Origin: Mesorhabditis belari
Lineage: Eukaryota > Nematoda > Chromadorea > Rhabditida > Rhabditidae
DNA length: 64,000 bases
Reading direction: 5' to 3'
Assembly: GCA_958450365.1 (NCBI GenBank)
Contig: CAUEEP010000755.1
Coordinates: forward strand, 889,501-953,500
Shown here: piece after piece, positions 42,038 through 52,370 of the stretch
How the letters are laid out: each line of letters begins with the position of its first letter
Numbering within the stretch: position 1 is the stretch's first letter
Made by a program: the position numbers and the translations under genes
The notes under the pieces: model-generated
The model's input: the letters and a program-made list of their open reading frames with translations, nothing else
The model's database searches: none
What the model was told of the DNA's origin: nothing

Positions 42038-42499
42038 ATGGTCACCCCCTTCGGATTTCCTTTCCCTTCGGGTTGAGAGGTTTTCTGGAGGGCAGTCTGG
42101 TGGTTGTGGCCCCAGTTCTTTAAAGTGACAAGCCACTCCTTCATCGTCATCTTCCCTTCACCACCAAAAAAGCTATTTAGTTCCCCATTGAGCTTAGGGT
42201 TAGGGAGCCGTCTGTCATGACGTGGGTTAAGTTAAGATATAGCCTAGTATTGTGTGTGTCGTTGTATTGTGATTGATATATTTCGTGTATGCGATAAATT
42301 CGCCACTGGTAGCCCCAGTCGGTATTTTTTTTAATCAGTATTATATCATTCATTATATCAACATTATTATATAAACACAACAAAAAAGTAAAGTAAAAGC
42401 ATTAAAAGTAACGTTCTTTCTCGGTAGAACAACAACAACAAAAAGCTTTTCTGGAAAGAGCAAGAAGCAAGAAAATTCCACAAATTTACTTTTTTTACA

Positions 42500-42655
42500 C
42501 TATTTTACACTATTTTACACTATTTTAGACTATTCTACACTATTCTACACTATTCTACACTATTCTACACTATTCTACACTATTCTACACTATTTTAAAC
42601 TATTTTAAACTATTTTAAACTATTTTAAACTATTTTACACTACAATTTACACTAT
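42500..42655. repeat. 10-bp tandem repeat
   Basis: About fifteen copies of ACTATTCTAC/ACTATTTTAA. A relic of the 29440-type exon precedes it at 42405-42480. Confidence 0.85.
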
Positions 42656-43114
42656 TTCCTGACTCTTTAGCTAAAGATATTATAATTTAGTTAAAATTTC
42701 CTTAGAAATCACTATAATGTAGAATTTTTCATTTTCCGGGTTCAACGAATAATTGAAATTTGGAGGAACTTCCTTTACATGACTTTTTGGAAAATCTTCG
42801 TCTCCCTGGAATTTTTTTTTTTTTTTTTTCCTTTCTTTGTGTGGGCCCTTTTATCCTTTTTTTCTTTTTTTTTTTTTTTTTCTTTATTTTTTTTTTTTTT
42901 TTGTTGTTGGCGAGGTGGGGTGGGTTTTCCAGTGATTTCAGCCGAAGATCCGCTATGGTTACAGGTACATAAACAACCCCAAAGAAAGCTCTACTGCCAG
43001 CCAGGCAAGACTAGGCCATAAGCCAAGTTCTGGTGTTTGTTCCTGGGTTCGTTCAGAGCTCCATGAGAAAAACTAGAAGCCGAATCGCCATTCAAAGCTT
43101 ACCCCTTGTCCTAG
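42656..43114. other. Spacer with long T tracts
   Basis: Poly-T runs at 42812-42830 and 42858-42902. The first exon of the receptor gene is expected around here, but no start could be fixed. Confidence 0.4.
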
Positions 43115-45834
43115 CTCTTCTGGTATTACAATGGCTATGTGACAATCGTGATCAATTCCTTTGGTGCTTATATGATTCTCTGGCATTCATCCAAAGGTAT
43201 GATTATTTATAAATACTTTCTATTGCAGTTACTGGTAAGAAAGTGGATTTATTCAAAGGTATTCAAAGCTTTTTGATCAGTTTTGGTCTTTCATCCTGGA
43301 CATGCTGATGAATTGGCTTTTTTGTCCGGGTTTTCTTCTTCCTCTTCAAGGTATTTACATGTCAACATCGTGTGTTTTCGCAAAACATCGTATGATTGGA
43401 TTTGGGTGGAAATGGTGAGCCAATTGAGCAATATTCTATAGAGATTATATAGAAATTCTATAGATATCTCTATAGAACTTCTATAGATCTCTACGCTCGT
43501 TGTTATGGAAAATTTAACCTCATCACTTGTCGATTGTTTCTTTTATCGTTTGTGGATAATTGAAGAGGAGAAATGGTGGTACGCGACACGGATGAGAAAA
43601 TTTTTGGTAAGTATTTTCGGCTAAAGCTAGGCCAGGCTAGCTAAAGGCTAGGCTAGCTAAAGGCCAGGCTAGGTCTAAGCGTTAGAATCTGATTGTAAAT
43701 CTCTGGCCTCTCTTGCCTTATCATTATCTACCTAGATCTGTGCCTTACTACACGGCTTCTATTCATTTACAAATATTTTTATGATCTACATATCGAGACT
43801 TGATCGATCTGTACAAGAAGAGTACATTGGAACGGTAAAAGTACAACTTGGTACTGTACAACTTGTACTGGACAACTTATACTGGACAACTTATACTGGA
43901 CAACTTGTACTGTACTGGCGCTGTACAACTTGTACTGTACTGGCGCTGTACGACTTGTACTGTACTGGTGGTGTATAACTTGTACTGTACTGGTGCTGTA
44001 CAGCTTGTACTGTACAACTTGTCCTGTACAACTTGGTACTGTACTTTCTGCTCGAGATTGAAACGCATCCTTTCCGGCACAGTTATCTCTTGATTCCTCT
44101 CACGACCCAGACTAGTTAGTGTACCAAAAACAAATACAACGAACTACCGTACCTTGGAAACTCCTTTACAGTACTATCCGAACTCTTTGAACCTTCTCTC
44201 ATACACGAATTGGGTGATCATTCCACCGTCAATCGGAAACTCCTACGAGATCATGTTTATGTGGTTTTTTGAGGTAGAAAAGTTGAAATTTATAATATAC
44301 AAATATAATAAATATAATAAATATACAAATTCCAGGTGCTTCTCTTCAATCTAATCGTCGCTTTGGTCATCTTTCAAATCATTCGTTTACTCCGACAATA
44401 CACTTTTACAATGAGTCCATCAACGCTGAAAGCTCATCGGCATTTCGTTAGAGCTCTTTTCATACAAGTTTTCAAAGTTAAAGTAATCTTAAATTCATTG
44501 AAATCTTCCAGGCTTTAATCCCATTCATCGTCTATTCAACTCCAGTCGTAATTGGGCTCATTTGTGCGCTTTTCGGATTTCAAAGTGATAGTAAGTGTCT
44601 GTTTTGCATATAAGCTTTGACTTTGACATTTAAAATTGTACTGTAACGTACTACTAAGTGTACATTTATAGGAAATAGCTCGAAATAGGAAACACATCTT
44701 TTCCAGTGCACCAATTCAACTTTAAGCTTAAATATGTTTGGATTGAGGTGTTGAATTGAGACATTGTTGAGATCATTAGATGCGTCAAGTCTTTCCTTAG
44801 CTCACGATGAGATCTTGTGAGGGATTTGAGTGTTGAGCTTCTGCAAAAGCTCAACATGCGTCAAGTCTTTCTCTATTGATTCGTATAAAAACTAATGAAA
44901 TTGGCCTCTCACAATGCTGTTTTAGCGCTAAATTTCAGTGTTACAATATGGTTTGATTTAAGTAAATCAATTGTACTATCTAACAAGAAAGGCTAGCCTT
45001 CTCAAATAATCCTCTCCAGAAATAGCAGTCGATAGTAATATGATAACAGTAGACACAAATCGTTGAACAGATTTCCGAGATGAGAATGTCCATTAAACAA
45101 TGGTTCACAGCGCATAAGACCTCCCCCCAAGATGACAAGCTTTACCTGTGCCGTCTCAGAACCTTTTGTCATCTTTGAGGGGGAGGTCTTTCTCTATCGA
45201 TTATTATAAAACTATAGAAATTGGCTCTCACAATCCTCTCACCAAAAAAAAAGAGAGAAAACTAAAGATAGTACAGTAAGAGTACAGTTAGGAAACACAG
45301 ATACAAAAAGATTAAATATAGGGCAGATTTGACATGGCAATAAGATCTAATTCGTTTACAGACACTTTGAATTTTCCTACAGACGAGAAGATACCAGACG
45401 GGAGCTTATTCCAAACCCTACTAATACGGAATGTCCATTAAAAAATGGTTTAATGGAATGTCCATTAAGCAATGGCGCATAAGACCTCCCCCCAAGATGA
45501 AAAGCTTTACCGGTGCCGTCTCAGAACCTTTTGTCATCTTTGGGGGGGAGGTCTTTCTCTATTGATTATTATAAAACTATAGAAATTGGCTCTCACAATC
45601 GTTTTTTAGCGCTAAATTTCAGTGTTGCAATATGGTATGATCGCGGTGTTCTCGATTCATTCTCAAGTCAATGTTTTCGTCATGTTATTCGCCACAAAAC
45701 CCTATCGCTTAGTAATGGGAAAAGCTTTGGGATTTTTGCCGAAACCTCTCAAATCATTGGGAATCTCTACCGTAACCAAATCAAATCAACAATCGGCTAA
45801 AGAAAGAGCTTCAAAATTAGCATACAGCATTTAG
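43115..45834 (+). CDS. Seven-transmembrane chemoreceptor-like gene
   Basis: Hydrophobic exons in order: 43115-43196 (F-W-Y-Y-N-G-Y-V-T-I-V-I-N-S), 43281-43414 (F-W-S-F-I-L-D-M-L-M-N-W-L), about 43487-43606, 43736-43834 (L-L-H-G-F-Y-S-F-T-N-I), about 44057-44114, about 44168-44274, 44340-44469 (S-P-S-T-L-K-A-H-R ... A-L-F-I-Q), 44516-44592 (A-L-I-P-F-I-V-Y) and 45623-45834 (H-S-Q-V-N-V-F-V-M, then P-Y-R). The pattern fits nematode serpentine receptors of the Str/Srh/Srd type, presumably on sensory neurons. Some early junctions do not close in phase by eye, and the start exon is missing, so a pseudogene is possible. The last exons are clean. A GTACAACTTGTACTG array fills 43850-44040. Confidence 0.68.
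43848..44042. repeat. 15-bp tandem repeat
   Basis: Variants of GTACAACTTGTACTG, partly palindromic, inside an intron of the receptor gene. Confidence 0.85.
45115..45195. repeat. GC-rich hairpin, copy 1
   Basis: AAGACCTCCCCCCAAGATGA pairs with TCATCTTTGAGGGGGAGGTC across a short centre. A near-identical hairpin lies at 45483-45556. Both are in the last intron of the receptor gene, each preceded by GGAATGTCCATTAA-like sequence. Confidence 0.8.
45483..45556. repeat. GC-rich hairpin, copy 2
   Basis: Same sequence as at 45115-45195. The flanking block (CTATTGATTATTATAAAACT...) is also duplicated, as is the acceptor AGCGCTAAATTTCAGTGTT (about 44926 and 45608). Confidence 0.8.
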
Positions 45835-45981
45835 ATTCACATTTAGAATTTGACGATAAATTTTCATTAAAAGTTTATTCGTTTTTCTTTGACAGTATCA
45901 CAGTGAAATACCCGTTTAGAAATGAAAATTGATTTCAATTTAAGCATTTAAATAGCTATTTGCAAAAAGATATTCAGCTAA

Positions 45982-48900
45982 TCAACTCAAATTCTTCATT
46001 TTTCGGTCATTCAATTTGACAATTTGTCTGCAAAATTCTTCATTCACAAAATCCACAATGACGATGTTGAAAAGTTCGGGATGATCGAACTGAAAGAAAA
46101 GATTTCAAGAAGATTCTGTTATATTGGGTTGGGGAGAATGAGTCGGCGCCAAACTTTAAAGGGACTTTTTGCACACATAAAGCCTTCTTTAAACATACGT
46201 TTGGTTTCATCAAAAGGATCCACTATTTCTCTACAAAATGACTTTTGAGTGATTCCACAAAGCTTTTCTTTCGTGGAGTTTATGAACTTGCAAACGCAGC
46301 TGGTTAAAATGGCAAAGAGTCCGACGCATCATTTGAACAGTTTCTTTCACATAAACCTTCTTTGGTGTTTATATAAAAAAAGATAGAGCACATTGAATTA
46401 CTTAAGTTGCCAAATTTGCAGGAAGATCCCACCAATGGTTTTTTCTAGATCACAGTTTGTAGTTTTTGTGAAAAAATGGCTTTTTCTTGAGCGGAGGCGC
46501 TGTTTGAATTTTCTTTTAAATGTCATTTTGTAGAGAATTAGTTAACCATTCTACTCATATCAAACGCATATTATTTGACGAAGTCGAATTGAAGTTTTAC
46601 ACATTTTTTTGATTTTCGGCGCCGACTCATTCTCCCCAACCCAATAGTTTCAAGAGACAAGATTGCACTCTAATAGCTCTATTATTAGAACCATAGTACA
46701 CTGTCGTTCTACTAATGTACAGTAGCAGAGATTCTTCTTTTTTCATGAATTTTCGTAAAATAAACATAAAAAGGAAACAAATGAACGGATGGAACCGAAA
46801 ATTAGCACCTTCTACGGATATCAAACGCATATTATTTGACGAAGTCGAATTGAAGTTTTACACATTTTTTTTCATTTTCGGCGCCGACTCATTCTCCCCA
46901 ACCCAATAGATTACTAATTATTGTAATTGAGTCTTTTTCTAGAGCTAAATTTAATGTATCTTTCTGTGCCTTGTGCTCTATTTTGGTAAACACCTAAGCC
47001 TAAGCCTTTTAGCGCCGTAAATTCTCCATTTCTCTCACAATATTCAGAAGAAGATCAAGAATGCCAATGCCAATGAAGATCAAGAATGCCAATGCCCCAG
47101 AAAGGATGTGTTTACAGATTTCAAGAAGATTCTGTATGAGAATCCTGTTATAGATAACTAATTATTGTAATTGAGTCTTTTTGTAGAGCTTAAAGTTCAA
47201 CTAAAGTTCAGCTATAGTTCAGCTAAAGTTCAGCTATAGTTCAACTAAAGTTCAACTAAAGTTCAGCTAAAGTTCAGCTATAGTTCAACTAAAGTTCAGC
47301 TAAAGTTTAGCTAAAGTTCAGCTAAAGATTCAGTTGGTAGACTCAACAAAATGAATCACTTCAATCGATTTGATACAGAAGGATAGAGTAATTTAGAAGC
47401 GTAAGAAGCCAAGCTCAATGAAACCAATTTCAATTGGTAGACTCAATCAAATGAATGACTTCAATCAATTCACTCATCCAGCTTCGTCAATACTTTAACG
47501 GTACTTCAAATGTAACCAAAAAAAATCCCCCATTGAAATTGTTGTAATTGAGCTTTTTTGTAGAGCTAAAGCTACTGTATCTTTCTGTACGTTGTGCTCT
47601 GTTTTGGTAAACACCTAAGCCTCAGCCTTTTAGCGTCATAAATTCTTCATTTCTCTCACAATATTCAGAAGAAGATCAAGAATGCCAATGCCCCCAGAAA
47701 GGATATGTTTACAGATTTCTAAGCACAAAGTTTCACCTCGAAAATCCACTTGCGAACAGCGGCGGTCGCTTTCAATGAGAGCTGCTTCTCGAGTGAGGAA
47801 AACGGGGAACGAGCTGCAAATTTGCATAAATGAATACCATATTTTCTCTAATAGTAGTGCACCCGGAGCGTTGCTTAAATTCCTCGTAATCTCGAGAAGC
47901 GTTTAGCAGAACCTATCGATGTGAGATCGGAAAATGTAGCTGACGATGAGATCTAGCGGAGGATTTGAGTGTTGAGCTTCTGCAAAAGCTTCGAAACAGT
48001 AAAATAGTCATCAACTCGGCTCGCCTGGGTGCACTATTATTAGAGAAAATACGATACTTAAAATAAGCTTTAGGATTTGAATTTAGACATTAAAGTTTTT
48101 GATTTAAATTGAAACTGACAAATATTCTTAATGGTGGCGGTAAGAATCCCCTGCGTCACGTAGAACATTGTGTTATTGATTGAACGGAACTGGAAATGAT
48201 CAGAAATCTTAAAGATATCTAGAGCTAATATCTCTAAAGTCTCTAAAGATCTCTAAAGCTCTCTAAAGATCTCTAAAGATCTCTAAAGCTTTGTAAAGAT
48301 CTCTAAATATCTCTAAAGCTCTCTAAAACATCGCTAAAGCTCTCTAAAGCTCTCTGAAGCTTTCTAAAGATCTCTAAAACATCTCTAAAGCCCTCTAAAG
48401 ATCTCTAAAGATCTCTAAAGCTCTCTAAAGATCTCTAAAGATCTCTCTAAAACATCTCTAAAGATCTCTAAAGCTCTCTAAAGCTCTCTAAAGATCTCTA
48501 AAGATCTCTAAAGATCTCTAAAGATCTCTAAAGATCTCTAAAGATCTCTAAAGATCTCTAAATATCTCTAAAAGATCTCTAAAGATCTCTAAAGATCTCT
48601 AAAGATCTCTAAAGATCTCTAAATATCTCTAAAGCTCTCTAAAGCTCTCTAAAGCTCTCTAAAACATCTCTAAAGCTCTCTAAAGATCTCTAAAACATCT
48701 CTAAACAATATCTAGAGACTTTTAAAGCACTCACAACTTGTGTCTGAGATAAATATTCGATTAGCTGAGCGATGTCATTCGTTTCCGGATAGGGAGAGAC
48801 GATCGATGAGAAACCCGGCCAGAAAATTGAGTTTGATGGGTAGTACTGTAAGGAAAATCTATGGTAAATCGAAATTTAACATACAAAATAAGCTTTGTTG

Positions 48901-51290
48901 TACTTTGATGTACTTTAATGTACTTTAATGTACTTTGTTGTACTTTGATGTCAAATTTTAAATGCCCCTTCTCTAGCGAGCCTTTCCTACTTTTCTCTCA
49001 GCAATAGCTCAGAGAAAACGGAGAAGTAAGTAAAGTGACCGAGTAAAGTGGCTAACAGATACTGGATTGTCTTCTAGTGACTCCCCGGCTCTCCACCGTG
49101 GCACAGGGGAGGCGTAGAGGGAAAATTACTCTCTCTCTCTTTGACAGCCCTAAAATTACTCTTCCCCTAGTAAGTAATTCGAGCGAGTAAAAGCGCGTTT
49201 ACACACGTTTTGAAGAATGAATCGACCTCAAATGCCGTGATACAAATCACTTGTTCCCCTCTCTCCCACATCATCTCCAAAGTGATCTCATCGAGTGTCC
49301 GCTCGAAAGAAGAATCATTCCCATTTAGAGGTCTAAAACAAATCCTATTATTCAAATTTAACAACTACTATAATTTAGCTTTTATCGGAGACAAAAGTAC
49401 AATAACAGATACTGGATTGTCTTCTAGTCTTCCCAAAGAACTCTCATCTTTCCAAGCTTGTCCTTGAATCAACTACAGTAACAGATACTGGGTTGCCTTC
49501 TACAACAACATATCATCTTGCCTGTAACCTGTAACCCAGCTAGACCAAGTCCAGGTCTGATCTGGACTCTGACCAAGTTCAGGTCAGAGTCAGATCGAAA
49601 TTTGACTTTTGGAGGCTTTTGTCGGAGACAGAACTACAGTAACAGATGCTGGCTTGTCTTCTAGTCTTCTGCAACAACATCTCATCTTTCCAAGCCTGTC
49701 TTTGCCTTGACTAATCCTCTAGAACTATCCCGGCGCTATCACAAACTCACTTGCAAAAGCGTTTCCTCCCAAAAATCTCGACAATCAATTTCTCGAGCTC
49801 TTGATGCACTTCCCAATCAACTTGAAACAAATGATTCATATCCAAAATCACGATTTCTTTTGGGTGAATGTCAAGGAAATCTAAAGAAATAAATAATTCA
49901 AGATTATTGTAGCCAATACCTTTTATCTCTTTCAAAAAAGTTGATAACTCTGGTCCATAAAGCGCGTGAACGAGATGGAAACCGTACGGGAGAGAGTTCG
50001 GCGGATTGGAGACTCTGAATTCGAGGATAAGTGGGTACGGTAGCTAGTTACTGTAGCAGTTCTGTAGCAGTTCTGTAGCAGTTCTGTAGCAGTTCTGTAG
50101 CAGCTACTGTAGCAGTTCTCTAGCAGTTACTGTAGCACATCTTACTGTAGCTCATCCCAAACCTGAGATCAAAATACCGTATCCCCATCTGGCATTGTGC
50201 GCCAGCCGACACGTGCTGTGTGATCGCCCATCGGCGGATGACTCGACGAGAGACTGAAAGAATCATTTCACAAACTAGTTTCCACTGTAGCTAGAATTAA
50301 AATATTTTTCTCAGTCTGAGCATCCTCAGCTTAAACCCTCACCGGTCAATTTCCCGAAACAATTAAGAAAACGATTCGTGGCTTCATCATTTGCCACCGG
50401 GTACTTGATCGAGAGAACATTTGTTGCGCCCGAATCGTGAGAGCCTGGGAAAGGGAATGATTTGATGCTAAAGATATCGAAATGCCGTAAAAAGCCGACC
50501 CTAATTCCATCATCGTTTTCTCAGCCGTTATCTGGGGAGATTGCTTTGAAATTTTGTCTACAAGCTGACTACAACTGTCTACAACTGTCTAGAAGCTGTC
50601 TACAACTGTCTAGAAGCTGTCTACAACCGTCTACAACTGTCTACAACTGTCTAGAAGCTGTCTAGAAGCTGTCTAGAAGCTGTCTAGAAGCTGTCTACAA
50701 CTGTCTACAACTGTCTACAACTGTCTACAAGTAAGCAGCAGTCAATTATTCCTATGCAAAGTGCCAAAGAAACAAATTTTAAGAACAACCGGTGAAAAGA
50801 AGATAAAAGGAAGAAAACGAATGAAAACGAAGATGGAATTGTGTTCGAATCTTTGAGTTTTCTTCTCATTAAAAGCTATTTAACTAAATGTTGATATAGG
50901 CATTTGATTTTAATGAGATTGAACGAGATCTCTTTATCAAGCAATAGTTGAACAATAGTTGAACATTTACGATGCCTTTTGCTTGGATCTGGCTTTTTTA
51001 ATCTACTTTGTAGCTTTGCAAACGCAAGGCATCTGGCGCATTAAAGAGACAAGTTATAAGCGGTTTTTTTGTAAAGGAACTATATAATTCTTATATAGTT
51101 CTGGGTGCACTATTATTAGAGAAAATACGGTACTTAAAATAAGCTATATAAGAATTATATAGTTCTAATTTAAAGTTCTTTAAAGTCCTTATTTAAATCA
51201 CATCTCAATCTCCTCACCAGGAATCGCCAAATCGATGATCGGAATTCGTGTCAACGATTCGGGCAATTCACTCATCCATTCGGAGCCCAT
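45982..51290 (-). CDS. PI-PLC X-domain-containing protein (PLCXD-like)
   Basis: Ten exons close in phase into 328 residues: 51290-51218, 50444-50343, 50253-50163, 50014-49920, 49880-49751, 49332-49203, 48845-48735, 48189-48120, 47813-47737 and 46089-45982. Motifs in order: I-P-G-S-H-D-S-G with the first catalytic His at about 27, W-A-I-T-Q, G-I-R-Y-F-D-L-R, H-A-L-Y-G with the second His at about 105, F-L-D-I-H-P-K-E-I-V-I-L-D, W-P-G-F, F-Y-V-T-Q-G-I-L-T and N-I-V-I-V-D-F-V-N. Length and order fit the PLCXD family, which has the phosphoinositide phospholipase C catalytic fold but no PH, EF-hand or C2 domains. The last intron holds a MITE and AAAGTTCAGCTA repeats; the seventh holds a 0.5 kb TCTCTAAAGA array. 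Next on the same strand is the CUB/EGF gene. Confidence 0.92.
46124..46650. mobile_element. Mariner-type MITE (same family as 30539)
   Basis: Ends ATTGGGTTGGGGAGAATGAG and reverse complement, flanked by TA. About the same size and sequence as 30539-31076. Inserted in the last intron of the PLCXD-like gene. A second solo right end is at 46810-46909. Confidence 0.85.
47190..47330. repeat. 11-bp tandem repeat
   Basis: About twelve copies of AGTTCAGCTAA with TATAGTTCAAC variants. Flanked by a direct repeat of the 47040-47100 block at 47640-47700. Confidence 0.85.
47838..48058. mobile_element. Foldback of the ACCGTATTTTCT family
   Basis: ACCATATTTTCTCTAATAGT to GCACTATTATTAGAGAAAAT. The inner part contains AACCTATCGATG and GTGTTGAGCTTCTGCAAAAG. 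Close copies are at 51735-51950 and 58180-58455, with partial ones at 51535-51655 and 44795-44850. Confidence 0.75.
48200..48715. repeat. 10-bp tandem repeat, about 50 units
   Basis: AAAGATCTCT with AAAGCTCTCT and AAAACATCTCT variants, in the seventh intron of the PLCXD-like gene. A few units also accompany the duplicated exon copy at 52110-52190. Confidence 0.9.
50040..50135. repeat. 11-bp tandem repeat
   Basis: GTAGCAGTTCT in tandem, in the third intron of the PLCXD-like gene. Confidence 0.85.
50560..50730. repeat. 10-11 bp tandem repeat
   Basis: ACAACTGTCT and AGAAGCTGTCT units in blocks, in the first intron of the PLCXD-like gene. Confidence 0.9.
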
Positions 51291-51409
51291 TTTGTTGAAT
51301 TTTCTGTAGTTTTCTTTTTAAATCAATCATTTGATTGATATGATATGATTGATTTCAAAAAAAAAATGATTGATGTTTTGAATGATTTGAACAAAAAGAT
51401 TTTTAAAAA

Positions 51410-52370
51410 ATCAATCATTTCCTATTTTTGATCAAAGAGATAAGGTTTATTTAAAGAAAGAAAATCAATTTTTCTTTTAAACAACTCAAAAAGTTTCAAG
51501 TTTCAATTGAAATCAGAATTCAACAATTTATTACGACGAGATCTAGTGAGGGATTTGAGTGTTGAGCTTCTGCAAAAGCTTTGGAAGCCGTGAAATAGGC
51601 TGAAATAGGCATCAACTCGGCTCGCCTGGGTGCACTATTATTAGAGAAAATACGGTATTATACTTTGCTTGATGACTTTTTAAACAAGATCCCGATCATT
51701 TGAACTCAATCACAGCCAACTGTTAATTCATCTACCGTATTCTCTCTAATAGTGGTGCCCTCTGATCGTCGCCTAAATTCCTCGTAATCTCGAGAAGCGT
51801 TTATCAGAACCTATCGATGATCGGAAAATGTAGCTGACGATCAGATCTAGTGGGGGATTTGAGTGTTGAGCTTCTGCAAAATCTTCGAAACCGTAAAATA
51901 GGCATCAACTCGGCTCGCCTGGGTGCACTATTATTACAGAGAATACTTAAAATAAGCCGTAGGATTTGAATTCAGACATTAAAGTTTTTCATTTAAATTG
52001 AAACTGACAAATATCCTTAATGGGGGCGAATCCCCTGCGTCACGTAGAACATTGTGTTCTTGATTGAACGGAACTGGAAATGATCATAAATCTTAAAGAT
52101 ATCTAGAGCTAATATCTCTAAAGACCTCTAAAGATCTCTAAAGATCTCTAAATCATAAATCTTAAAGATATCTAGATCTAATATCTCTAAGTTTTTGAAA
52201 TCAATCATTTTTCATGATTGATTTCAATCAATCAATCAAAAAAATCATTCATTTCCTATTTTTGATCACAGAGAAAAGGTTTATTTAAAGAAAGAAAATC
52301 AATTTTTCTTTTAAACAACTCAAAAAGTTTCAAGTTTCAATTCAAATCAGAATTCAACAATTTATTCTTT
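51410..52370. repeat. Duplicated segment with a stray PLCXD exon
   Basis: 51410-51532 and 52250-52370 are direct copies (AGGTTTATTTAAAGAAAGAA ... AGAATTCAACAATTTATT). 51735-52190 copies 47838-48250, so PLCXD exon 8 reappears at 52014-52084 upstream of the gene, with a deletion in its coding part (GGGGGCGAATCC against GGTGGCGGTAAGAATCC). This fills the gap between the two minus-strand genes. Confidence 0.75.

Noticed and set aside
42760..43021. Phe-rich membrane protein
   Set aside because: Translation of poly-T tracts; frame has no splice support.
47636..47827. Minus frame ending L-L-N-I-V-R-E-M-K-N-L
   Set aside because: The PLCXD exon lies in a different frame (S-L-E-K-Q-L-S-L-K, 47813-47737) and closes in phase; the longer frame runs through its donor.
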